Positions 9,601 to 16,921 of a stretch of DNA of 61,782 bases are shown here, one piece after another. The stretch lies in the IMG/VR virus record IMGVR_UViG_3300027896_002037, positions 1 to 61,782 of that record. One strand, 5' to 3'. This DNA is from a virus. Both the position numbers and the translations under genes were made by a program. Each line of letters starts with the position of its first letter. Positions within the stretch are counted from its first letter, which is position 1. The notes beneath the pieces were generated by a model. That model had not been told where the DNA came from. It saw nothing but the letters and a program-made list of their open reading frames with translations, and did no database searches.

Positions 9601-10693
9601 TAGGATGTTAATTGAAACATCATCTGGTAGCACAGTAATAAAATTTGCAAAAGATGTAGTTGAAACAGATGGAATACCCAATAAATATGAAACATTTAAA
9701 TTGAAAGAGGACGATATTCAACATGTAGACTATAACGGCAAAGTATATTGCTTAAAAGTGAAGAATGGAATTTTTTATGTTAGAAGAAATGGGAAAGCCT
9801 GTTGGTCTGGAAATTCGATCGGAGTTGTAACAATCAATCTTCCTAGATTAGGATTTTTATCAACTACGAAAGAAGAATTTACAGAGAAATTATTAGAACT
9901 GATAGATGCTGCAAGTGAGAGTTTAGAGATCAAGAGAAAGGTTTTAGAAAATTATACAGAGCAAAATCTATATCCTTACATCAAACATTATCTTGATGCA
10001 ATATATGCAAGATCTAAACAGTATTGGATTAATCATTTTTCTACAATTGGAATTGTTGGAATGAATGAAGCATGTCTAAACTTCTTAGGAGAAGATATTA
10101 CATCTGAAAATGGAATGGCATTTTCATTAGAAGTTTGTGACATTATTAGAAATAAACTAGTTGAAATCCAAGAAACGACTGGAAACAATTATAATTTTGA
10201 AGCTACGCCAGCAGAAGGAACATCATATAGATTATCACTGATGGATAAGAAACAATATCCTGATATTATATGTGCGGACGAGGAAGCTTATGCAAGCGGT
10301 GCAGAACCATTCTATACAAACTCAACCCAATTACCTGTTAATTTTACAGATGATATATTTGAAATCTTTGATCGGCAAGATGAACTTCAGCAAAAATATA
10401 CAGGTGGAACGGTTATTCATGTTTATGTTGGTGAGAAAATACACGACTATACTATCTTAAAAAATTTAGTTAAGAAATTATGTGAACAGTATCATACTCC
10501 ATATTTTACAATAACTCCAACATTCAGCATCTGTCCAACTCATGGATATATAGCTGGAGAATATGCTGCATGTCCAACATGTGAAATGCCAACGGAAATA
10601 TATTCACGGGTAACTGGGTATATTAGACCAATCAATCAATGGAATGCTGGTAAACGGTCAGAATTTGAAAAAAGAAAAACTGTAAAAATCTAA
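6689..10693 (+). CDS. nrdD: Anaerobic (class III) ribonucleoside-triphosphate reductase with three inteins
   Basis: Glycyl-radical enzyme that reduces NTPs to dNTPs without oxygen. The precursor is 1334 aa; removing three inteins (155, 344 and 141 aa) leaves 694 aa, normal for NrdD. An N-terminal ATP-cone (residues about 1-90) is followed by the catalytic barrel with VYCVGWDLHDLL, the RSM..CCRLRLD segment holding the thiyl-radical Cys, a zinc site (CPTHGY, CPTC) and the glycyl-radical loop RVTGYIRP. ATG 6689 is chosen because GGAGG lies 6 nt before it; an upstream in-frame TTG (6662) lies inside the promoter. The stop overlaps the next ATG by one base. No nrdG activase is in the window; it must be elsewhere or host-supplied. 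Confidence 0.93.
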   Translation: MIVKVQKRDDSIVDYDLAKISLAIGKAGNSTKEFDKKITNSLTRKVDVIISQLNKEVISVEDIQDIVEATLLASKYKQSAKSYILYRDQHAKLRDVTTVANIDLIDHYLDKTDWQVKENSNMSYSLQGLNNYISSEITKTYWLNKVYPKNIRDLHTNGDIHIHDLNTFAVYCVGWDLHDLLIRGYGGVPGKLNSAPAKHLRTALGQAVNFLYTLQGECYSDDTEVLTDSGWKFFNDLSGDEQFITQNIETKNIELQYAIKHFKYFKDGKLINFKNNKLDLLITEDHNMLILEEDHKSEICGYDLNFIKAKDFNPNTNFIPTGPMIPTEKLELCKIDEESITYVDYTGYVYCVEVPNHTLYVRRNGKATWCGNCAGAQAFSNFDTLLAPFIRYDDLTHDEVKQAMQEFIFNLNVPTRTGFQSPFSNITMDLKVPPQFKDLPVIIGGEPQKETYSDFQEEIDIFNSVFTEVMTEGDSMGRVFTFPIPTYNITKDFDWDNKNLDGLWEMTAKYGIPYFSNFINSDMKPEDARSMAILGNQELIYKKENGHVSRCPIKNIVAGWINNKEKPNIKILMNGEFIDIIDMFEVPYENYKSYVSIELDNGYLQNFSYQHKCAVVRDDELVEVESQDIKITDKFLISRKGYEGNSLLGDHQSGKILGYYLGEGWKETNSDSRISFAININRTDIVDEINNFFTKMVCDVKIVPWEDKHIYKVTISGKHALGFVKNFIRGEKAIEKRLESSIWNTSLEFRKGLLEGLYQTDGYIPGKILTHTTNKEIIMDLIHLANSVGKILKYKVNNKNSRYFKKDKSDLVFFKSYKLYFTEYKETFELDGEEYAMIPVKSVDEHDSKANKVYNFTVNTDRHLYELPNGIITHQCCRLRLDVKTLEKRGGGLFGSNPLTGCYSSDTEVLTDEGWKLFTELNHNEKVLSRDKDTGIESWDKPSEYFEYDYVGDMIHFNKSDELDLLVTPDHRMLIETSSGSTVIKFAKDVVETDGIPNKYETFKLKEDDIQHVDYNGKVYCLKVKNGIFYVRRNGKACWSGNSIGVVTINLPRLGFLSTTKEEFTEKLLELIDAASESLEIKRKVLENYTEQNLYPYIKHYLDAIYARSKQYWINHFSTIGIVGMNEACLNFLGEDITSENGMAFSLEVCDIIRNKLVEIQETTGNNYNFEATPAEGTSYRLSLMDKKQYPDIICADEEAYASGAEPFYTNSTQLPVNFTDDIFEIFDRQDELQQKYTGGTVIHVYVGEKIHDYTILKNLVKKLCEQYHTPYFTITPTFSICPTHGYIAGEYAACPTCEMPTEIYSRVTGYIRPINQWNAGKRSEFEKRKTVKI
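7340..7804 (+). other. Intein 1 of NrdD (mini-intein, 155 aa)
   Basis: Begins with Cys in CYSDDTEVLTDSGW (block A) after extein QGE and ends with WCGN before extein CAGAQAF. A TEDHNML segment fits block B (the TxxH region). The C-terminal block is VYCVEVPNHTLYVRRNGKATW. It has no LAGLIDADG endonuclease, so it is a mini-intein. N- and C-terminal blocks closely resemble those of intein 3. Confidence 0.88.
8282..9313 (+). other. Intein 2 of NrdD (344 aa, Ala1, LAGLIDADG endonuclease)
   Basis: Inserted between RSM and CCRLRLD. It begins with Ala (AILGNQELIYK) rather than Cys or Ser and ends with THQ, i.e. Gln rather than Asn before the +1 Cys. These are known but uncommon variants. A homing endonuclease lies in the middle with two LAGLIDADG-like helices, ILGYYLGEGW and LLEGLYQTDGYI, each ending in an acidic residue, so it may be active. 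The +1 Cys belongs to the active-site CC pair of NrdD. Confidence 0.85.
9392..9814 (+). other. Intein 3 of NrdD (mini-intein, 141 aa)
   Basis: Starts CYSSDTEVLTDEGW after extein NPLTG and ends ACWSGN before extein SIGVVTINLP. A TPDHRML segment fits block B. No endonuclease domain. It shares the block A sequence and the YVRRNGKA C-terminal block with intein 1 and looks like a duplicate of the same element in the same host protein. Confidence 0.88.
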
Positions 10694-11586
10694 TGAATAT
10701 TGAAGACTTTTGTGCGTTAAATAAATCTATAAAGTTTATAACAGATACTGATGATAAGAATATTGTTCCGGGAGGAGTTATACTTCTCCCAACAATACTC
10801 GAAGATGGAAAAGTAAACTGGAAAAAATTTGAAGAAATTATAATAGGTTCTGTTAGGTATCTAGATTCTTTTATAGATACTTATAAATTAAATCATAATA
10901 GTATTAAGTTAGGAATAAGTGGTTTAGCAGATTTATTCATGTTGTTAAATATCAGATATGGATCTATAGAATCTATATCATTAATAATTTCTATAATGAA
11001 TATCCTTGTAATGAAAGCATATGAAACATCTATAACGTTAGGAACTGAAACTATTGATTGTACAAAAAATTTAATAGATCCTAAAATTTTAAATTTTTTA
11101 CCAGTAACTGTTAAAAGTAAATATGATAAATTTGGAATCAAACATTCTAATTTAATTGGACTTGATGTTAATGATATTTCTGATACCCGATATAGTAGAG
11201 GAATTTCTCCCATAGTATATAAGGCATATAAAACTAAAGAAGATCAATATTATATACATCCAAAATTTAAAAATTTATTGATGCTTGGACAAACAAAAGA
11301 TTGGTGTGTTGATATATGGGATTTGAATATAGAGGATTATCTAAATATATATTGTATTGTAAAAAAATATTCAGATCAGCCAATGATAGATTATATACCT
11401 TTGACGAAATTAAAAAATCTTAACTTAAAATTTTATATAAAAGAACTTGGGTCAATTAAAATATTACATGACGATGAAGATATTATAAAGGTTTCGGATG
11501 GAGAGGCCTTAGAATACGTTGTGAGTAAATTGATAATAAATATTATAAAAGCAGAAGATCTTATCGATTGTAATTGCGGAGGATAA
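10693..11586 (+). CDS. C-terminal class II RNR-like protein (NrdJ fragment-like)
   Basis: 297 aa. It follows the C-terminal half of B12-dependent (class II) or class I reductase large subunits: SVRYLDSFID, then IKLGISGLADLFMLLNI, a long helical stretch with AYETS, GIKHSNLIGLD in the place of the 'HSN-x-APTG' loop, RGISPIVYKAY in place of 'SSGIEP', and YSDQPMIDYIPL in place of 'TDN-x-SKTINLP'. The N-terminal half that carries the catalytic Cys residues is absent. The phosphate-binding loop is degraded. It ends in CNCGG, recalling RNR Cys tails. It overlaps nrdD by one base. It may be a relic, a regulator, or half of a split enzyme whose other half lies elsewhere. Confidence 0.6.
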   Translation: MNIEDFCALNKSIKFITDTDDKNIVPGGVILLPTILEDGKVNWKKFEEIIIGSVRYLDSFIDTYKLNHNSIKLGISGLADLFMLLNIRYGSIESISLIISIMNILVMKAYETSITLGTETIDCTKNLIDPKILNFLPVTVKSKYDKFGIKHSNLIGLDVNDISDTRYSRGISPIVYKAYKTKEDQYYIHPKFKNLLMLGQTKDWCVDIWDLNIEDYLNIYCIVKKYSDQPMIDYIPLTKLKNLNLKFYIKELGSIKILHDDEDIIKVSDGEALEYVVSKLIINIIKAEDLIDCNCGG

Positions 11587-11648
11587 GTTATACTGGTAGA
11601 TATAGTTTTTTTATTTTCTACTCAACAAAATAAAAATGGGAGAATAGT

Positions 11649-11855
11649 ATGGCGCTGATCTTAAATGAATATGAAGCATGTCCCCATGCATATAGATGTT
11701 CACATTTTAATAATGGTTCTGTAACATGCCAAGGAGCTAATAAATATAGAAGAACTCGATTCCATTGTAGTTTTTTTAAAGATAATATTATAGACGAAAG
11801 TAAATTCAGAAATTCACATGATGAAACTGGACAGATGAAGTTGTTATTGGAGTAA
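11649..11855 (+). CDS. Small Cys-rich protein, 68 aa
   Basis: Not assigned to a known function. Four Cys and several His (CPHAYRCSH, VTCQGAN, FHCSFF) suggest a small zinc-binding or disulphide module. The start ATG follows GGGAGAATAGT. It sits between the RNR genes and a coiled-coil protein. Confidence 0.6.
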   Translation: MALILNEYEACPHAYRCSHFNNGSVTCQGANKYRRTRFHCSFFKDNIIDESKFRNSHDETGQMKLLLE

Positions 11856-11859
11856 ACAT

Positions 11860-12210
11860 ATGTTTGGAAATATTGAAGAATTAATAAACGAATATAGGGA
11901 ACAGAGATTAGCTTTAAAGAAAATGATTTCCGATTTAGAGGAACTGAAAACTCTTGTGATGAAGTTGTTTCCGGATAAGCTAGATACTAGAAATCTAAGA
12001 TTTTTAGAAGAAAAAATAAAAGCAACAACCGATTTATATAAAGCTTTATTAGATATTAGAAAAGAATTGGGTAAAAATATAAAAGATGAAATTGATATTA
12101 GAAAGGTATTAAAAGATCCCAGCGAAACTGAAGACGAATGTAATATGAAAAATATTGCAGAACTGGCGAAGAAAGTGCAGCAATTAATTAAATCAGATAC
12201 CGATAAATAA
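11860..12210 (+). CDS. Hypothetical coiled-coil protein, 116 aa
   Basis: Not recognised. Nearly all residues fit amphipathic helices with charged heptads (LINEYREQRLALKKMISDLEEL; FLEEKIKATTDLYKALLDI), so it is probably an elongated helical protein that oligomerises. No metal or nucleotide motif. It starts 4 bases after the previous stop. Confidence 0.55.
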   Translation: MFGNIEELINEYREQRLALKKMISDLEELKTLVMKLFPDKLDTRNLRFLEEKIKATTDLYKALLDIRKELGKNIKDEIDIRKVLKDPSETEDECNMKNIAELAKKVQQLIKSDTDK

Positions 12211-12223
12211 CATCAAATATAAT

Positions 12224-12263
12224 ATCCTCCATGACGGGGATTTAAACAAATGTAATGGAGGAT
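12224..12263 (+). promoter_or_regulatory. Shine-Dalgarno-sequestering hairpin ahead of NRAMP gene
   Basis: ATCCTCCAT (12224-12232) is a perfect 9-bp complement of ATGGAGGAT (12255-12263), separated by 22 nt. The right arm contains GGAGG, the ribosome binding site for the ATG at 12272. In the paired form this site would be hidden, so the element could switch translation of the transporter. It does not look like the known yybP-ykoY manganese riboswitch to my eye. Confidence 0.6.
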
Positions 12264-12271
12264 TTGGTATA

Positions 12272-13567
12272 ATGTTATCCAAAATAAAAAATTGGGCTTG
12301 GTACAAGAAATTAATATTATTTTTATCTGTAATGGGTCCTGGCATCATAGTTATGATGGCAGATAATGATGCCGGTGGAATTTCAACATATGCAGTTACC
12401 GGATCAAAATATGGATTTTCATTGTTATGGATTTTTTTATTATTATTTCCAATAGCATATTATGTTCAAGAGATGACTATTAGATTGGGAGCTGTAACTA
12501 AAAGGGGACATGCAGAAGCAATTTTTGATGCATTTGGTTCTTTTTGGGGATGGTTCTCTTTAATAGATTTAAGTATAGTTAACTGGTTGACACTGATTAC
12601 TGAATATATTGGTATGATAGCTGCTATGTCTATTTTTGGAATTCCTCCAATTATAACATACATATTTGTTACATCTGTATTATTTAGTATAGTCTGGTAT
12701 GGAAAATATTGGACTTTTGAAAAAATAACATTATTCTTTTGTGTTTTTAATTTAGTATATATCCCAGTTACCTTTTGGGCCATGGACTCCCCAACTGCTC
12801 CTGGATGGTCTGCAGTGTTCGAGGGATTTTATAACATCACTGGGTGTGGAAAGTTCACTCAAGACCTCATATTCATCATTATGGCGAATATAGGGACGAC
12901 TATCGCACCATGGATGTTATTCTTTCAGCAGAGTGCCGTAGTAGATAAAAAAATAGATATTAAAGATATACACAATGCAAAACTAGAAACTTTAATAGGA
13001 TCTTTCTTAACATGTTTTATTGCTGTATTTATTATTATAGCAACTGGAGCAGCATTTTATTTTAGAATACCACAGATCATTATACAAGATGCAAGACAGA
13101 CGGCTGATGTATTAGTAACATTGTTACCGCATCATGGAAATTTAGCTAGACACTTATTTGCAATCGGACTATTTGATGCTGGATTCTTGGGAGCAATCTG
13201 TATATCATTATCAAGTTCCTGGGCAGTTGGTGAAGTTTTTGGGTGGAGTCATTCACTTGATCATAAACTGAAAGAAGCTCCCCATTTTTACATAATATAT
13301 TTAACGATGTTATTAACCTCTGGAGCGGTTGTATTAATACCTCATGCTCCGCTTGTTATGATTACAATGTTTGTACAGGTTACAGCTGTCACCATCTTAC
13401 CACCATCTTTAGTATTCTTGATATTATTATTAAATGACAAATCATTAATGGGAACATATGTTAATACCAAAACTCAAAATGTAATTAATTGGACAATTAT
13501 TATATTCATAATCATCATGTCAAGTATAATGGGCTTACAAACACTATTCCCCGGATTTTTTAAATAG
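12272..13567 (+). CDS. NRAMP-family divalent metal transporter
   Basis: 431 aa integral membrane protein with about 11 hydrophobic segments. The first transmembrane helix carries GPGIIVMMADNDAGGISTYA, the place of the metal-binding DPGN motif of NRAMP proteins; DNDAGG is the variant seen in a bacterial subgroup of NRAMP-like carriers. NIGTTIAPWMLFFQQSAVVDK matches the conserved segment after helix 4-5 of the family. Typical cargo is Mn2+, Fe2+ or, in related groups, Mg2+; the ion here cannot be decided. Such a transporter is unusual in a phage. GGAGG lies 10 nt before ATG inside a hairpin (12224-12263). Confidence 0.8.
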   Translation: MLSKIKNWAWYKKLILFLSVMGPGIIVMMADNDAGGISTYAVTGSKYGFSLLWIFLLLFPIAYYVQEMTIRLGAVTKRGHAEAIFDAFGSFWGWFSLIDLSIVNWLTLITEYIGMIAAMSIFGIPPIITYIFVTSVLFSIVWYGKYWTFEKITLFFCVFNLVYIPVTFWAMDSPTAPGWSAVFEGFYNITGCGKFTQDLIFIIMANIGTTIAPWMLFFQQSAVVDKKIDIKDIHNAKLETLIGSFLTCFIAVFIIIATGAAFYFRIPQIIIQDARQTADVLVTLLPHHGNLARHLFAIGLFDAGFLGAICISLSSSWAVGEVFGWSHSLDHKLKEAPHFYIIYLTMLLTSGAVVLIPHAPLVMITMFVQVTAVTILPPSLVFLILLLNDKSLMGTYVNTKTQNVINWTIIIFIIIMSSIMGLQTLFPGFFK

Positions 13568-13578
13568 GAAGACAAATC

Positions 13579-13689
13579 ATGGCTAGAATAAAATTAAGTC
13601 TTACGCTTAGAATAATATTATTACTTTTAAGAATTTATTTAATATCAATGGTGGGATTGATTCTATACAAATTTTGTATTGGACTTTGA
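13579..13689 (+). CDS. Small single-pass membrane protein, 36 aa
   Basis: ATG 13579 follows AGGAAG with a usable spacing, and the frame ends with TGA at 13687-13689. The product is a basic N-terminus (MARIKLSLTLR) and one hydrophobic helix (IILLLLRIYLISMVGLILY). It directly follows the metal transporter and may assist it. It is short enough to be a chance frame. Confidence 0.4.
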   Translation: MARIKLSLTLRIILLLLRIYLISMVGLILYKFCIGL

Positions 13690-13745
13690 ACTTGCATCAT
13701 CGATAAAAATGTGCTAATAAGAAAATAAAAATTAGGAGATTTTAG

Positions 13746-15047
13746 ATGTTAGATGATATAGAATTAGAAGGCGAAGATTTAAACGCTGAAGATTCATCTT
13801 TTAAAGTTGATGATTCTGAAGTACACGATGCTATAAAAAATTTAGAAATTTCTATTACAGAAGAAGATAAGATTAAATATGCTCCAAAAAAGAAAGGACC
13901 AAAAGCAAAGAGGGCAATCCCATCAGAAAAAGAATTAGCGTCGATGTCAGATGATGAAGTATTAGAATCTGCTGAAACCTCACCAGAAGATCAGATTAAA
14001 CGTTTATATTCAGAATTTAATTCTTTTCTAGTAGATAAAACTTCAATTAAAGAAGATACTGGAATTAAGGTAACAATACCAACATCCATTGATATATTAG
14101 ATGCTGTATTGGGTGGGGGTTTTGCTATCGGAACATTGGCACAGATTGTCGGTCAATCCGGCGGCGGTAAATCAATGTTAGCAATGCAATTCCTAGGATC
14201 TGCACAGAGACATTTTAACGGCGATATCATAATAGGATGTTTAGATTCAGAAGAATCGATTACAACTATAAGATTGAGTAATCTTGGAGTAAAGTACCCC
14301 AAAATTAGACCATACAATGACATGACAGTAGAGAAGGTCTTTAAGTATGTTGAAGGACTTTGTTTATACAAAGAAATGAAAAATATGGTTAATAAACCAT
14401 CAGTAATACTTTGGGATTCGGTCGCAAACACCCAGACTATGAAAGAACGAGAAGTTGATGATCCAAATGCATTAATAGGTTATCGTGGTAGATTACTATC
14501 ACTATTAATTCCAAAGTATGTATCTAAAATTTCTCATTATAATATATCATTGATTTGTATAAATCAGCTACGTGATGCGGTACAAATTGGGCCGATGACT
14601 CATGCCAGAGATCTTAATTTTATGCAAAATGGAAAAAACATTCCAGGTGGAAATGCTCTTAGATTTAATTCATTTCATCTTTTGAATATGAAGGTTGATG
14701 GTGGAGCAACAAATAAACTTCCTGAAAAACTTGGGATTGATGGAATTGTTGTCGAGGTAAAAGCTGTTAAAAATAAATTATTTTCTCCCAATATTCCAGT
14801 AACATTAGTAGGAAGTTTTGTTACCGGATTCAGCAATTTCTGGACAAGCTATTCATTCTTAGTAGATAACGGTTATATTAACCCCGGTGCATGGAATACT
14901 TTTGCAGGATTTCCAGATGTTAAATGGCGAACTAAAGAATCTGAAAAACAGTATAAAGAAGATCCTAGGTTTAAAGAAGTATTTGATAATACTGTTAAAA
15001 GTGCAATACAGAAAGAAATTATAGAACCAAATAGCGTTGAAGATTAG
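13746..15047 (+). CDS. uvsX: UvsX/RecA-like recombinase
   Basis: 433 aa. Residues 1-100 are acidic and low complexity, followed by a RecA fold. Walker A is GQSGGGKS (136-143), with the usual lead GGGFAIGTLAQIVG. SVILWDSVAN fits Walker B, and NISLICINQLRDAV the segment bearing the conserved Gln that senses nucleotide, followed by NIPGGNALRFNSFHLLNM, typical of the UvsX/RecA L2 region. The enzyme pairs homologous DNA for recombination-dependent replication; an SF2 UvsW-like helicase and SbcCD are also present in the window. GGAG precedes ATG (TTAGGAGATTTTAG). Confidence 0.85.
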   Translation: MLDDIELEGEDLNAEDSSFKVDDSEVHDAIKNLEISITEEDKIKYAPKKKGPKAKRAIPSEKELASMSDDEVLESAETSPEDQIKRLYSEFNSFLVDKTSIKEDTGIKVTIPTSIDILDAVLGGGFAIGTLAQIVGQSGGGKSMLAMQFLGSAQRHFNGDIIIGCLDSEESITTIRLSNLGVKYPKIRPYNDMTVEKVFKYVEGLCLYKEMKNMVNKPSVILWDSVANTQTMKEREVDDPNALIGYRGRLLSLLIPKYVSKISHYNISLICINQLRDAVQIGPMTHARDLNFMQNGKNIPGGNALRFNSFHLLNMKVDGGATNKLPEKLGIDGIVVEVKAVKNKLFSPNIPVTLVGSFVTGFSNFWTSYSFLVDNGYINPGAWNTFAGFPDVKWRTKESEKQYKEDPRFKEVFDNTVKSAIQKEIIEPNSVED

Positions 15048-15088
15048 AACAAAATTAAAATATATCACTATTTTGGAGATCGACTGTA

Positions 15089-15358
15089 ATGGTAATGGGA
15101 ATATCTGAATTTATGAAATCTTTTGTGGAAGATATCGTCTCCAACTTAGTCGATTTAAAAAATGAAGTATTGATTATAACGTCGATTACGACTAAATTAG
15201 TTCTTATACAAATAAAAACTGATAAGCGTGATATCGGTAAAATAATTGGTAAAAGTGGTAGAACAATAAATGCTATAAAGATTATATGTTTGGCTGCTAA
15301 AAATACAAAATTTCCAGAAGATCCAAAAGGTGTCTCTGTAGAGGTTCTTGAGGATTAA
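15089..15358 (+). CDS. KH-domain RNA-binding protein (KhpA-like)
   Basis: 89 aa. Residues about 40-85 form one KH domain: strands TKLVLIQIK, then DIGKIIGKSGRTINAIKIIC with the GxxG loop (GKSG, residues 54-57), and a final strand GVSVEVLED. The size and layout match bacterial KhpA (YlqC), a small RNA-binding protein that works with KhpB. A phage copy might bind viral or host RNA. ATG 15089 or ATG 15095 could start it. Located between the recombinase gene and a gene of unknown role. Confidence 0.75.
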   Translation: MVMGISEFMKSFVEDIVSNLVDLKNEVLIITSITTKLVLIQIKTDKRDIGKIIGKSGRTINAIKIICLAAKNTKFPEDPKGVSVEVLED

Positions 15359-15408
15359 GATGGATCGAAAAAATATTTTATTAGATTAAAAAATGGAGAT
15401 TAAAAGTT

Positions 15409-15960
15409 ATGAATACTCAGTCTAAAGTTAGAGTTTTAGAAAATTATCATGCATTAGATCTAGCTATTTTTGGAAAGGGTTATGAAACAGTTAATGTATG
15501 TTGCCCAATTCTAAAAGAAGAATATGTGCGTGCTAAAGGCGCTCTTATTTCTTGTACAATTGATCTATATAAGCATGTTGAATTAACGCCAACAGCAGTA
15601 TCAGAAGCCATAACATCTGCTGGTATTCAGAGTAATGCACGAACAATTGCTAAAGCTGCTCGCCAAAATTCTAAGAATCGAATTCTATCAGAAACAACAA
15701 AGAAAGAAATTCGTACTGCAATACAAGAATCTTTTACAAATTCAAAAACTAAGAAACGTTCAGACATTAAAAATATCATCGAATCAGAAATTAAGAAAAT
15801 TGGATTTTCTAAGGTTATTGATGAAATTTTAATTAGAACTATTTTAGCTGAAGCTAACACAGATTCTTTAAAAAATAAAAAGGGCGTTCTTATTGTAAAG
15901 GCATATAAAGCTTTACGTGAAAATTTTATAAAAAGTGCAATGACTATGTTGGAGTCGTAA
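15409..15960 (+). CDS. Hypothetical protein, 183 aa
   Basis: Not recognised. N-terminal beta segment followed by a long Lys/Glu-rich helical C-terminus (RTIAKAARQN, KKEIRTAIQES, SEIKKIGFSKVIDEI). No motif for catalysis or membrane. It starts after AATGGAGATTAAAAGTT and its stop is directly followed by the TTG start of the nuclease gene, so the two are likely co-translated. Confidence 0.55.
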   Translation: MNTQSKVRVLENYHALDLAIFGKGYETVNVCCPILKEEYVRAKGALISCTIDLYKHVELTPTAVSEAITSAGIQSNARTIAKAARQNSKNRILSETTKKEIRTAIQESFTNSKTKKRSDIKNIIESEIKKIGFSKVIDEILIRTILAEANTDSLKNKKGVLIVKAYKALRENFIKSAMTMLES

Positions 15961-16905
15961 TTGCCCGATACTGATTTTACTGAACTTTTAGACTATCTCG
16001 TTAAGACAAAAGATCTTATTGAAAATAAGACAACCCCTGAAAAATTGGGGTTGTCTGAAGTCAATTCATTACAAACAGAGTCGCCGTCCAATACGACTTC
16101 GGATTATAATAAAGATATTTTTATAGAACCAAAATCTTTAATCTCGTCGTCTGTTGGGTTTGATAATATAAAATTTAAAAAATTAATTCGTAACAATCAA
16201 ATACAAAAATTTAAAGATAGACAGGAATATGAAAAACCATATACATCTGTTACTGAATTATTAAATTGTGTTAGATATAATTATTATTATAGAGTCAAAA
16301 GTAATATTAATTATGATAACTATTTTAAATTTGTATATTTAGATTTTTATGCTCTGCTTGGAATTGAGATTCATGAATTAGTCCAGAATATTTATAATTT
16401 TGGAGAAATAAAAAAATCATTATATAGTAAAGTTTATGATGTTAAGGGAGAAGTTGACGCAATTAATTCTCCATTTTTATATGAATTTAAAACAGTTGAT
16501 GAAAAAGCTTTATTCCGGTTGGATTATCGAAATAAAGATTATATGCAGGGAAATATATATGCTCATATATTAAATTCTGAATATGGATATTCATTGGATA
16601 CAATTACTCTCGTATATTTTTTTAGAGATAATCTAAAAAGAGATCCATATGCAATAGACTTAAAATATAATCCTGATTTGGCAATTCCGTTTTTAAAACG
16701 TTCTCATATATTATTGGAACATTTAAATAATAAAAAGTTTCCTGATAAGATAGGATCAAGTGAAGAAATTTGCAGATATTGTGTATATAAAGAAATCTGT
16801 AAACTAGATACTGAAAAAAAAGATAATTTAAAACTAGAAGAATTGGTTTCTGAAAAGGAAACTAAAAATAAAACATTAAAAACAAATACGTCTTTCAAAA
16901 TATAG
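15961..16905 (+). CDS. PD-(D/E)XK nuclease (Cas4/RecB-like)
   Basis: 314 aa. The central motifs are GIEIHELVQNIY (His in the first helix), VKGEVDAINSPFLYEFKTVDE (the D...ExK core: Asp in GEVDAI and E-x-K in YEFKT) and DYMQGNIYAHIL (Q-x-x-Y helix). At the C-terminus CRYCVYKEIC supplies three Cys close together, as in Cas4-like and AddB-like nucleases with an iron-sulphur cluster; a fourth Cys earlier (LLNCVRYNYYY) may complete it. Probable role is DNA end processing in recombination or packaging. Start is TTG 15961 with GGAG at 15950-15953. The N-terminal 80 residues are low-complexity. Confidence 0.75.
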   Translation: MPDTDFTELLDYLVKTKDLIENKTTPEKLGLSEVNSLQTESPSNTTSDYNKDIFIEPKSLISSSVGFDNIKFKKLIRNNQIQKFKDRQEYEKPYTSVTELLNCVRYNYYYRVKSNINYDNYFKFVYLDFYALLGIEIHELVQNIYNFGEIKKSLYSKVYDVKGEVDAINSPFLYEFKTVDEKALFRLDYRNKDYMQGNIYAHILNSEYGYSLDTITLVYFFRDNLKRDPYAIDLKYNPDLAIPFLKRSHILLEHLNNKKFPDKIGSSEEICRYCVYKEICKLDTEKKDNLKLEELVSEKETKNKTLKTNTSFKI

Positions 16906-16921
16906 GCAATGGAGAATAAAC

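Noticed and set aside
6689-10693. Frameshifts in NrdD explaining its length
   Set aside because: One open frame runs throughout, and the extra length is accounted for by three bounded inteins.
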